This document shows, in pieces, positions 49,697 through 57,045 of a stretch of 64,000 nucleotides of DNA. The stretch spans positions 1 through 64,000 of the forward strand of contig JAHDWA010000014.1 in assembly GCA_023382535.1 (NCBI GenBank). Direction: 5' to 3'. This DNA comes from Anaerolineae bacterium. Its GTDB lineage: Bacteria > Chloroflexota > Anaerolineae > 4572-78 > J111. The notes under the pieces are model-generated. The model was not told where the DNA came from, ran no database searches, and saw only the letters and a list, made by a program, of their open reading frames with translations. The position numbers were made by a program, and so were the translations under genes. Numbering within the stretch: the stretch's first letter is position 1; every line of letters starts with the position of its first letter.

Positions 49697-52117
49697 ATGA
49701 GTGAAGAGTCTGTGATTGCATACTGTGTGAAGTGCAAAGAAAAAAGAGAAATGAAGCAGCCGGAGGCGGTTTACACGGCCACCGGCACGCCGGGGACGAG
49801 CGGCGTCTGCCCGGTTTGCGGGACCAAGATGTTCAAGATGGGCCGCACCCCGGCTCATGAGCATGTCGCGCCGCCGGAGCGGACGGATCATAAAGGTAAA
49901 AAGAAAGCCGCTAAAACGCCCCGCCGCCACGGCAAACTGGTCATCGTCGAATCGCCGGCCAAGGCGCGGACGGTGGGCAAGTTCTTGGGCAGCGGCTACA
50001 CGGTCAAAGCTTCGGTGGGGCACGTGCGCGATTTGCTGCGCTCGCAGCTTTCGGTGGATGTAGAAAATAGTTTTACGCCCAAGTACCGCGTGCCGAATGA
50101 AAAAAAGCAGGTGGTGAAAGAGTTAAAAACTGCCGCCGACAAAGCCCACCATATCTATCTGGCCACCGACCCCGACCGCGAAGGCGAGGCCATTGCCTGG
50201 CACCTGATGGAAGCGGCGGATATGGATGAGGCCCGCGCTAAACGGGTCGTCTTTCATGAAATAACCAAAGACGCGGTGGCTGAAGCCTTTGCCCATCCCC
50301 GCGAGATAGATATGAAGCGGGTCAACGCGCAGCAGGCCCGGCGCATTTTGGACCGCCTGGTAGGTTATCAAATCAGCCCGCTGTTGTGGCGCAAGGTACG
50401 CAGCCGGACCAGTGCGGGCCGGGTGCAGAGCGTGGCCCTGCGCCTGATCGTCGAGCGCGAGCATGAGATTGACGAGTTTAACCCGGTTGAGTATTGGACC
50501 ATCGAAGCCGATTTGGCCCAAACTGAACAAGCCGCGCCAGAAACGAAGCCGGAAGCGCGTCAATTCAGAGCCAAACTGGCCCGGATTCAGGGTGAGAAAG
50601 TTGACCTAAACAATGAAGCGGACACCCAGACTATTGTGGCCGACCTGGAAAGGTCAAGCTACACGGTCGTCGAGGTCAAAAAGAGTGAGCGCCGGCGCAG
50701 ACCTGCCGCTCCTTTTACCACCAGTACCTTGCAGCAAGAAGCCTCGCGCCGGCTGGGTTTTGGAGCGCGCAAAACGATGAGTGTTGCCCAGCAGCTTTAC
50801 GAGGGAATCGAGCTGGATGGAGCAGGCACGGTGGGCTTGATTACCTACATGCGAACCGACAGCACCAACGTCTCGCAGCAGGCCCAGAACGAAGCGCGCG
50901 ATTTTATCGGCCAGCGCTATGGCCAGGAACTGCTGCCGGAGGAGCAGCCGGTTTATAAAACCAAGAGCAAGGGCGCCCAGGAAGCGCATGAAGCTATCCG
51001 CCCCACCAGCGTCTGGCGGGAGCCGCAGCAGGTTAAGGCTTTCCTCAGCCGCGACCAGGAACGTCTCTATACCCTGATCTGGCAGCGCTTTGTCTCCAGC
51101 CAGATGGCCAATGCTATTTATGACACCATGGCGGTGGTCGTCGGGGCGACCCCGGCAACCGCGCCGGCTACAGATGAGGAGTGGCCTTATCGCTTGCAAG
51201 CCAGCGGCTCACGGGTGCGCTTTAAGGGATTCCTGACCGTTTACGAGGAAACGCTCGACGAGGATGCCACGCCGGATGCCAGCGAAGGCGTGATCCTGCC
51301 GGAATTGAGCGAGGGCGAAGCGGTCGAATTGCTCAGGCTGCTGCCGGAGCAGCACTTTACCCAGCCGCCGCCGCGCTACACCGAGGCCACTTTGGTCAAA
51401 ACTCTGGAAGAATACGGTATTGGCCGGCCCAGTACCTATGCGCCGATCATTACCACCATTCAGCAGCGCGGCTATGTCGAGACGGTGGATAAACGGCTTT
51501 ATCCAACCGAGTTGGGGGAGATTGTCAACGAACTGCTGGTCGAGTATTTCCCGGATATTATCAACGTGGAATTTACGGCGCAGATGGAGGATGAACTCGA
51601 CCGGATTGCCAGCGGCGAGATGGAGTTAACGCCGGTGCTGGAAGAATTTTATTCACCTTTCTCTCAGGCTGTGGCCCATGCCGAAGCCCACATGCCGGAA
51701 GTCGAGATTGAAGACCAGCCTACCGGCGAGCTGTGCGAAAAATGCGGCCATCCGATGGTTTTGAAGTTTGGCCGCTTTGGCAAGTTTGAGGCCTGCTCCA
51801 ACTTCCCCGAATGCCGCAATGCTAAACCGCACCTGGTCAAGCTGGGCATTGCCTGCCCCAACGATGGGGGTGAGCTGGTCGAGCGGCGCACCAAAAAGGG
51901 CCGGGTTTTCTACGGCTGCGCCAACTACCCGGAGTGCGAATGGAGTAGCTGGAAACGGCCCCTGCCGCAGCCCTGTCCCAACTGCCAGGGTCTGCTGGTG
52001 CAGAAGAATCGCAATTGGGCCCAGTGTTTGAATTGCGAAGAGCAGTTTGAGCTGAACCAACTGCCCGGTGCAGGCTCGGAGACTCCCGTGCCTGAGCCGG
52101 AATTGGCGGTTGTGTAA
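49697..52117 (+). CDS. topA: DNA topoisomerase I with extra N-terminal zinc ribbon
   Basis: This 806-residue type IA enzyme relaxes negative supercoils. Residues 1-50 form an additional zinc-ribbon module (Cys10, Cys13, Cys38, Cys41; KCKEKREMKQPE and GVCPVCGTKMFKMG) like DUF5679, found alone or fused in Chloroflexi. The TOPRIM domain follows (KLVIVESPAKA, then LATDPDREGEAIAWHL), then the catalytic Tyr384 in GLITYMRTDSTNVS, AHEAIRPT and three C-terminal zinc modules (CEKCGHPMV and CSNFPEC, CPNDGGELV and CANYPEC, CPNCQG and CLNCEEQF). The ATG at 49697 has weak upstream purines. A strong terminator follows. Confidence 0.96.
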   Translation: MSEESVIAYCVKCKEKREMKQPEAVYTATGTPGTSGVCPVCGTKMFKMGRTPAHEHVAPPERTDHKGKKKAAKTPRRHGKLVIVESPAKARTVGKFLGSGYTVKASVGHVRDLLRSQLSVDVENSFTPKYRVPNEKKQVVKELKTAADKAHHIYLATDPDREGEAIAWHLMEAADMDEARAKRVVFHEITKDAVAEAFAHPREIDMKRVNAQQARRILDRLVGYQISPLLWRKVRSRTSAGRVQSVALRLIVEREHEIDEFNPVEYWTIEADLAQTEQAAPETKPEARQFRAKLARIQGEKVDLNNEADTQTIVADLERSSYTVVEVKKSERRRRPAAPFTTSTLQQEASRRLGFGARKTMSVAQQLYEGIELDGAGTVGLITYMRTDSTNVSQQAQNEARDFIGQRYGQELLPEEQPVYKTKSKGAQEAHEAIRPTSVWREPQQVKAFLSRDQERLYTLIWQRFVSSQMANAIYDTMAVVVGATPATAPATDEEWPYRLQASGSRVRFKGFLTVYEETLDEDATPDASEGVILPELSEGEAVELLRLLPEQHFTQPPPRYTEATLVKTLEEYGIGRPSTYAPIITTIQQRGYVETVDKRLYPTELGEIVNELLVEYFPDIINVEFTAQMEDELDRIASGEMELTPVLEEFYSPFSQAVAHAEAHMPEVEIEDQPTGELCEKCGHPMVLKFGRFGKFEACSNFPECRNAKPHLVKLGIACPNDGGELVERRTKKGRVFYGCANYPECEWSSWKRPLPQPCPNCQGLLVQKNRNWAQCLNCEEQFELNQLPGAGSETPVPEPELAVV

Positions 52118-52123
52118 AGAGTT

Positions 52124-52155
52124 AAAAGCAAGAGACAGGTGCCTCTTGCTTTTTT
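52124..52155 (+). terminator. intrinsic terminator after topA
   Basis: AAAAGCAAGAG (52124-52134) pairs with CTCTTGCTTTT (52143-52153) around an 8-nt loop, ending in a T-run to 52155. It begins 7 nt after the topA stop. Confidence 0.9.
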
Positions 52156-52307
52156 GTATTGCCCAGGGAATGAGTCAAAGTGCATAATTGGTGTCGGGAT
52201 TTGGGGATAAAACAAGAATTAAAAATCTCCTAATCCCCTAATCCCGGCCTAAAAAATGCCGGACAAACTTAAATGTGTCCTGCAAAGACTATTTGCGAGG
52301 AGTAACT

Positions 52308-53387
52308 ATGACCCGCTTGGAAAAATTTCGTCAACTGATGGCCGAGCAAACAATTGATGGCTTTCTGATCACCCAACCCGAAAACCGGCGCTACCTGTCC
52401 GGCTTTAGCGGCAGTTCCGGCATCCTGATTATCACGTCCGAGCGCCAGGCGGTTGTGACCGACTCGCGTTACTATGAGCAGGTCCGCCAGCAGTGCCCGG
52501 ATTGGGAATTAATTGAAGCCGGTTATGATTTTGTCGGGAATATGCTGGAGACACTGCGCCAGTTCGAGTTGGGCGCGCGCCGGGTGGGCTTTGAAACCGG
52601 ATACGTTACTGTGGCTGTGCTGAATAATTGGGAACGCGCGCTGAAAGGCCGGCTGGTGTTGGTAGATACCGAAGGTTTTGTGGAAACCCTGCGCATGCAG
52701 AAAGATGAAGCGGAGGTGGCCAGCATCAGAAAAGCCGTGGCCCTGGCCGATGAAGCGCTGGTCCACATTACCCGCTGGATGCGGCCCGGCATGACCGAGC
52801 GGCAGGTCGCTTGGGAGCTGGAGAGCTACATGCGCACGCATGGCGCTACTGCTCTCTCTTTTGAGCCGATTGTCGCTTCTGGCCCCAATTCGGCAATGCC
52901 GCACGCCCGACCCACCGACCGCGTTCTGCAGGCCGGCGAACCCATCACCATGGATTTCGGCTGCGTGGTGGAGAGTTATTGTTCTGATTTAACGCGCACT
53001 GTTTGCCTGGGCGAGCCGGCTGATGATAAATATCTGCGCATCTGGCATACCGTCTTGAAAGCGCAAGAAGTGGCTGAGGACGGAACCAGAGCGGGCATGA
53101 CCGGGGAGCAGGTGGATAAACTGGCCCGTGACCTCATCGCCGAGGCCGGTTTTGGCGACTATTTTGGGCACGGGTTGGGCCATGGGGTGGGGCTGGCCAT
53201 CCATGAAGGTCCTCGCTTCAGCTTCACCTACCCCCATGAAATCCCTGACGGAGCCATTATGACGGTTGAACCGGGCATCTATATCCCCGGCTGGGGCGGG
53301 GTGCGGATCGAGGATATGGCTTTGGTGAAAAACGGGCAGCTTGAAATTTTAACATCCGCCCCTAAAGAGGCGGTGTTGAGTCTTTAA
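52308..53387 (+). CDS. M24B Xaa-Pro aminopeptidase/dipeptidase
   Basis: This 359-residue pita-bread metallopeptidase cleaves the bond next to proline in peptides. A creatinase-like N-terminal domain (NRRYLSGFSGSSG, VVTDSRYYEQ) precedes the catalytic domain with the dinuclear metal ligands in MDFGCVVESYCSDLTRTV, FGHGLGHGVGL, IMTVEPGIYI and VRIEDM. The ATG at 52308 is fixed by GAGGAG 5-7 nt upstream; the frame extends to 52275 without a ribosome site. It is a cytoplasmic enzyme. A C/G-rich palindrome downstream (53443-53493) may end the transcript. Confidence 0.93.
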   Translation: MTRLEKFRQLMAEQTIDGFLITQPENRRYLSGFSGSSGILIITSERQAVVTDSRYYEQVRQQCPDWELIEAGYDFVGNMLETLRQFELGARRVGFETGYVTVAVLNNWERALKGRLVLVDTEGFVETLRMQKDEAEVASIRKAVALADEALVHITRWMRPGMTERQVAWELESYMRTHGATALSFEPIVASGPNSAMPHARPTDRVLQAGEPITMDFGCVVESYCSDLTRTVCLGEPADDKYLRIWHTVLKAQEVAEDGTRAGMTGEQVDKLARDLIAEAGFGDYFGHGLGHGVGLAIHEGPRFSFTYPHEIPDGAIMTVEPGIYIPGWGGVRIEDMALVKNGQLEILTSAPKEAVLSL

Positions 53388-53442
53388 CCCTCACAGGAGG
53401 CATTCATAAAGTTCCTCCGGCTTCACCAGCGGCGACGAAAAC

Positions 53443-53493
53443 GCCCTCACCCCGTCGCTGGGGCGACTCCCCTCTCCCATTGGGGGTGAGGGC
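53443..53493. repeat. composite palindromic repeat, CCCTCACCCC type
   Basis: GCCCTCACCCC (53443-53453) and GGGGTGAGGGC (53483-53493) pair perfectly. Inside, GTCGC and GCGAC form a second hairpin (53454-53467), and CCTCTCCCATT matches the units at 2714 and 2851. It is intergenic here but in frame in the binding-protein gene. Confidence 0.85.
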
Positions 53494-53511
53494 TATTTAC
53501 GAAGGAGAGCC

Positions 53512-53540
53512 TTGCACGAATAATCCACCTATGGTAAACT
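53512..53540 (+). promoter_or_regulatory. promoter TTGCAC-N17-TAAACT (extended -10)
   Basis: TTGCAC (53512-53517) and TGG-TAAACT (-10 at 53535-53540) are spaced by 17 bp, about 55 bp before the start codon at 53596. The TATGGTAAA string resembles the -10 regions at 5353 and 61579. Confidence 0.5.
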
Positions 53541-53595
53541 ATACATAAAGTTAGGTTAAGGCGGTCTTCTATACCCTCATCTGAGGAGAATGTTC

Positions 53596-54783
53596 ATGAG
53601 CGACACAAGACCCTCAATCAAATCAGTGCAACGGACTCTAATCGTGGGTGTTTTGGTCGGGCTTATCTTGGGCTGTGCCATTGGCGCCGGCCTGGTTGGC
53701 CTTTATATTCAGCAGAATCCGCCGGTTTACGCCGGGGGAGCCTATCCCAACGAGCTGACCCAAAACTATCAGGATCACTACATTGCCATGGTGATCGACT
53801 CTTATCAGGTTCACCGAAATCTACCTGATGCTCAGAACCGTCTCAAATCCTTTGATCCGGCTACTAAAGTTAATGCCTTGGGTAAATGGTCCGTGGCTTA
53901 TACAACCAACGGTCAGGCCGCCGAGGCGCAAGCAGTCAATGAACTGGCGGCGAATCTGAGAGCCGCCGAAAACTGGAGCCCCGACGTGATTGCGGCTGAG
54001 GTCGGCCAACTGGCGAGCGAGTTCCAGGGCGACAGCGCCAGATTACAGGCGGTCAATGCTTTTGGCGCTAACCTAAATGTAGTGCCCCAGGAAGCTGCTC
54101 AGCCGGCCGGCCAGCCTCCTGCTCAGGCTACAGCAGCGCCGGCTGCGCCTCCCGCCGAAAGTGGGGGTGGTTTTCCCTGGCGCTGGGTGCTGGCGTGTTT
54201 GTTATTGTTGATACTCCTGGTCGCCGCCGTGTTGTTGTTAGGCCGCTGGCAGCAGAATCGCACCAAAGCCAGGAAGCCCGCCCAACCCGTTTGGGAAGGA
54301 GAAGGCCCCGCGCCGATTAAACGCTGGACCGGAACCTACACCCTCGGCCAGGACAATTACGATGAGTTTTTTACCATTGAGACAGATAATGGTGACTTTT
54401 TGGGCGAGAGCGGTATGGGTATTATGGAGACGGTACCCGGCTCCAGTCCCAAGCAGGTAACTGCTTTTGACGTGGGCCTGTTTGACAAGACCGACATCAC
54501 CACCCTCTCGCGCGTAGTGATGAGCGAGCATGCTTACAACGACCCAACCATGCGGGCCAAAATTGAAGCAAATCCCCAGGCTGAAGCCATCCTGGCCGAA
54601 CCGGGCAAGAAGTTCACCCTGGAAACGTCGGCGATGCGGGTGGAGGCCAAGATTGATGAGATGGAGTACGGCCCGGGCGGCAACGTTTACTTCAATAAGC
54701 TCAAGTTAAGCCTATCCGTTTTTGTCAAAGAGGGCGCTGATCTCAAAATTGGCACGATGGACATTCCCGATCAATACCGGTAA
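53596..54783 (+). CDS. two-TM membrane protein, unknown function
   Basis: This 395-residue protein has TM1 near the N-terminus (GVLVGLILGCAIGAGLVGLYI), an extracytoplasmic helical region of about 130 residues, an Ala/Pro/Gln-rich stretch, TM2 (about 200-222; VLACLLLLILLVAAVLLL) and a cytoplasmic beta-rich C-terminal domain with WTGTYTLGQDNYDEFFTIE. I recognise no named family. GAGGAG 7 nt upstream selects ATG 53596 over the ATG 6 nt earlier. It is a monocistronic unit bounded by a promoter and a 12-bp terminator. The cytoplasmic domain resembles a beta-barrel or FHA-like module only in outline, so no function is proposed. Confidence 0.7.
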   Translation: MSDTRPSIKSVQRTLIVGVLVGLILGCAIGAGLVGLYIQQNPPVYAGGAYPNELTQNYQDHYIAMVIDSYQVHRNLPDAQNRLKSFDPATKVNALGKWSVAYTTNGQAAEAQAVNELAANLRAAENWSPDVIAAEVGQLASEFQGDSARLQAVNAFGANLNVVPQEAAQPAGQPPAQATAAPAAPPAESGGGFPWRWVLACLLLLILLVAAVLLLGRWQQNRTKARKPAQPVWEGEGPAPIKRWTGTYTLGQDNYDEFFTIETDNGDFLGESGMGIMETVPGSSPKQVTAFDVGLFDKTDITTLSRVVMSEHAYNDPTMRAKIEANPQAEAILAEPGKKFTLETSAMRVEAKIDEMEYGPGGNVYFNKLKLSLSVFVKEGADLKIGTMDIPDQYR

Positions 54784-54800
54784 GTCCACTTGAATCTATC

Positions 54801-54832
54801 AAAGAGCGATGGCATCCCCATCGCTCTTTTTG
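54801..54832. terminator. bidirectional-looking intrinsic terminator
   Basis: AAAGAGCGATGG (54801-54812) and CCATCGCTCTTT (54818-54829) pair over 12 bp with a 5-nt loop and a T-run. The A-run on the other side would serve dgt on the minus strand. Confidence 0.88.
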
Positions 54833-54855
54833 TTTGATAACTTGTAACCGGCTAA

Positions 54856-54930
54856 AGGTGACTGGCACTTGGTTAGCCCTAAGCTTTGCCGTTTTCAATC
54901 GTCTTGCCAGGAGAAAAGTGCCAGACACCT
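54856..54930. repeat. 15-bp near-perfect inverted repeat, 75 bp long
   Basis: AGGTGACTGGCACTT (54856-54870) and AAGTGCCAGACACCT (54916-54930) are complementary at 14 of 15 positions, separated by 45 bp. It lies between convergent genes and looks like a small MITE/REP-type element. Confidence 0.6.
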
Positions 54931-54960
54931 GAGTAGTAGCGATAACTTTAAAGTATACTG

Positions 54961-56115
54961 TTAAACCCGTTCCATGGGATTAAAAAGCTTGTTGTACTCC
55001 TGCAAGGCGAAGCGGTCGGTCATCCCGGCGATGTAATCACAGACGGTGCGATAGAGGCCGCGCTGCTGGGCAATCTCCTGGACGCTCTGGGGAAGAATCA
55101 CCGGCGAGTTGACATAAGCCTCAAAAAGATCGGCAATAAAGCGCCGGGCTTTCCGATCCATGCGCATCACCCGCCAGTGCTGGTAGAGGTTCTGGAATAA
55201 GAAATCCTTCAACTGGCGGTCCAACTGCTTGACCTCCTCCGAGCGCCTGACGATATTGTGCGACAAGCGGCGAATATCGTCTACGCTTTTGATCTGGTGC
55301 AATTCAAGTTGCTCGTGAGCGGCATTGATGACATCGCTGACCTCTGTCCCCACCAGCCGCCGGATCATGCGGTGCCGGTCCATATCGTTAAAACTCTGGC
55401 GCGGATTGAGCTTAAGTTCTTCAGCTACCCGCCGCCAAAATTCAACGTCTTCCAGTTGCTCCGGGGTAATCATTCCCGAACGCAAGCCGTCATCTAAATC
55501 AGCCGTCGTATAGGCAATTTCATCGGCGTAGTTGACAATCTGCGCCTCCAGCGTAGGCCGCCAATCCGGCTCAAAATCGGTCACATCGCTGCGGTCATAC
55601 TCAGTTTCGTGTTTCAAAATGCCTTCCCGCACCTCCCAGGTCAGATTCAGCCCGCGAAAATCGGGAAAGCGGTTTTCCAACTTCTCGACAATGCGAAAAC
55701 TTTGATAGTTGTGGTCAAAGCCGCCGTGCTCGGCCATCAGACCATTCAAGGCAGCTTCTCCGCTGTGGCCAAAGGGACCGTGGCCTAAATCGTGAGCCAG
55801 ACAAATCGCCTCGGTCATATCCTCATTGACCTGCAAGGCGCGGGCAATCGTCCGGCCAATTTGAGCGACTTCAATGGTGTGGGTCAAGCGAGTGCGGTAG
55901 TAATCCCCTTCGGTGGTTAAAAAGACCTGGGTTTTGTACTCCAAACGCCGGAAGGCGGTCGTATGGATAATCCGGTCGCGGTCGCGCTGAAATGCAGTGC
56001 GGTAGGCATGTTCTTCTTCAGCATAAGCCCGTCCTCTGGAGTCACGGCTGAGCATGGCGTAAGGGGCCAGCCGTTCGGCTTCTTGAGCCTCGATATCCTG
56101 CCGGGAAAGAATCAT
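54961..56115 (-). CDS. dgt: dGTP triphosphohydrolase-like HD-domain protein
   Basis: This 384-residue HD-superfamily enzyme resembles deoxyguanosinetriphosphate triphosphohydrolases, which convert dNTPs to nucleosides and triphosphate. Metal ligands are visible: RTRLTHTIEVAQI (His79), CLAHDLGHGPFGHSGE (His108-Asp109) and a downstream IVNYADEIAYTTADLDDGL. The start ATG 56115 is set by AAAGGAGGTGG about 6 nt upstream, and an extended -10 TGC-TATAAT lies at 56148-56140. The longer frame is not supported. Substrate preference among dNTPs cannot be told. Confidence 0.92.
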   Translation of the reverse strand: MILSRQDIEAQEAERLAPYAMLSRDSRGRAYAEEEHAYRTAFQRDRDRIIHTTAFRRLEYKTQVFLTTEGDYYRTRLTHTIEVAQIGRTIARALQVNEDMTEAICLAHDLGHGPFGHSGEAALNGLMAEHGGFDHNYQSFRIVEKLENRFPDFRGLNLTWEVREGILKHETEYDRSDVTDFEPDWRPTLEAQIVNYADEIAYTTADLDDGLRSGMITPEQLEDVEFWRRVAEELKLNPRQSFNDMDRHRMIRRLVGTEVSDVINAAHEQLELHQIKSVDDIRRLSHNIVRRSEEVKQLDRQLKDFLFQNLYQHWRVMRMDRKARRFIADLFEAYVNSPVILPQSVQEIAQQRGLYRTVCDYIAGMTDRFALQEYNKLFNPMERV

Positions 56116-56139
56116 TATTCCACCTCCTTTGATGATATG

Positions 56140-56148
56140 ATTATAGCA
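56140..56148 (-). promoter_or_regulatory. extended -10 box TGCTATAAT for dgt
   Basis: On the minus strand TG-C-TATAAT lies 25 bp before the dgt start, with no good -35 needed for an extended -10. The Shine-Dalgarno lies between it and the start. Confidence 0.6.
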
Positions 56149-56245
56149 TAAATTGGGCGGGTTTCGTACCCCCAATCAACTAAGCCAAAACGCTTACTGC
56201 CTAAGCATGTTCGACAAGGATGATCGGATGATGCGCCTACTTAGA

Positions 56246-56292
56246 ATTATGTCAGGTCAGCCGATGTTTTAGGGCGCTGTTTGTGGCATACT
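56246..56292 (+). promoter_or_regulatory. 47-bp conserved upstream block shared with the 10666 gene
   Basis: ATTATGTCAGG and the next 10 bases (56246-56266) and TTTGTGGCATACT (56280-56292) are identical to 10610-10656 with equal spacing. It lies 50 bp before the ATG at 56342. It may be a promoter/operator or a dispersed element. Confidence 0.55.
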
Positions 56293-56341
56293 GACCTTAT
56301 AAATTGTAGCTTTATCTATCTTCGATCTCCAGGGTAACAAG

Positions 56342-56932
56342 ATGAAAATCCAATCCATGATAGCCATAATCGTCCTTTTGGGAGTGATACTAAGCGGTGG
56401 ATATTACCTGAGCCAGTCCGAAGAAGTGGTTGAGGCCGCGCCGGCTGCCGTTCCGCTTAAAGCACCCCTGAGTGTTCAAGCCACGACTGTGGAAGAAATT
56501 GAAGCGCAAAGTGTCCGGCCCCTGGTTGATCAAAGCGCGGTTTTTGAAAATACGATTTTCAATTATCGCCTGAGCTATCCGGTGGATTGGAGCAAAGAGC
56601 AGCCTTCGGCTAATGTGGTCATTTTTCAGTCGCCGGATAACACCACCCGGGTTAAAATCGAAGCGGTCGGTCCTCTGCCGGCTGCTGGATTGGCCGCCTT
56701 TGTGGACCGCAGCCTGGGCCACGATATTCTGATCAGCCGCCAACTGCTGACCCTCGCTGGCAACCCGGCTGAACGAGTCATCGTTTTCTCTGATAAGGTG
56801 ACCGGTCAAGTGACCAGCTTTTATGTTGATGCCGGAACCTCCGCCTATGTCATTAGCGGGGTTGGTGAACAGACCGCGATCGAGATGGTGGCTCGCTCTT
56901 TTAACGCTCCACAACAAGTGGCCCAGCGATAA
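56342..56932 (+). CDS. exported PsbP-like domain protein
   Basis: This 196-residue protein has a short signal anchor (MIAIIVLLGVILSGGYYL), an Ala/Pro-rich linker and a C-terminal domain resembling the PsbP/LpqN-like fold: FNYRLSYPVDW, VVIFQSPDNTTRVKIE, and AERVIVFSDKVTGQVTSFYV. Such domains are common in exported bacterial proteins of unknown role. The ATG at 56342 has CAGGGTAAC a few bases upstream. The gene is preceded by the conserved 47-bp block also found before a GT-C-type gene, hinting at common regulation. A 12-bp terminator follows. Confidence 0.75.
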   Translation: MKIQSMIAIIVLLGVILSGGYYLSQSEEVVEAAPAAVPLKAPLSVQATTVEEIEAQSVRPLVDQSAVFENTIFNYRLSYPVDWSKEQPSANVVIFQSPDNTTRVKIEAVGPLPAAGLAAFVDRSLGHDILISRQLLTLAGNPAERVIVFSDKVTGQVTSFYVDAGTSAYVISGVGEQTAIEMVARSFNAPQQVAQR

Positions 56933-56940
56933 CTTGTTTT

Positions 56941-56976
56941 TTAGACCTTAAAGATCTCTAAGACCTTTAGGGTCTG
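56941..56976. repeat. CTAAAGGTCT-family hairpin, slightly decayed
   Basis: AGACCTTAAAGATCT and AGACCTTTAGGGTCT form an imperfect stem. It is the fourth copy of the family at 5118, 39481 and 47327. Confidence 0.65.
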
Positions 56977-56985
56977 AAGCAAACA

Positions 56986-57020
56986 AAAAGAGCTTCGCTT
57001 GGATTTGCCGAAGCTCTTTT
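56986..57020. terminator. bidirectional terminator between convergent genes
   Basis: AAAAGAGCTTCG (56986-56997) and CGAAGCTCTTTT (57009-57020) pair over 12 bp with an 11-nt loop. A- and T-runs on both sides suit termination of both the 56342 gene and the minus-strand ATPase gene. Confidence 0.88.
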
Positions 57021-57045
57021 GATTCGCAGAGGAAATTCCTGAGAT

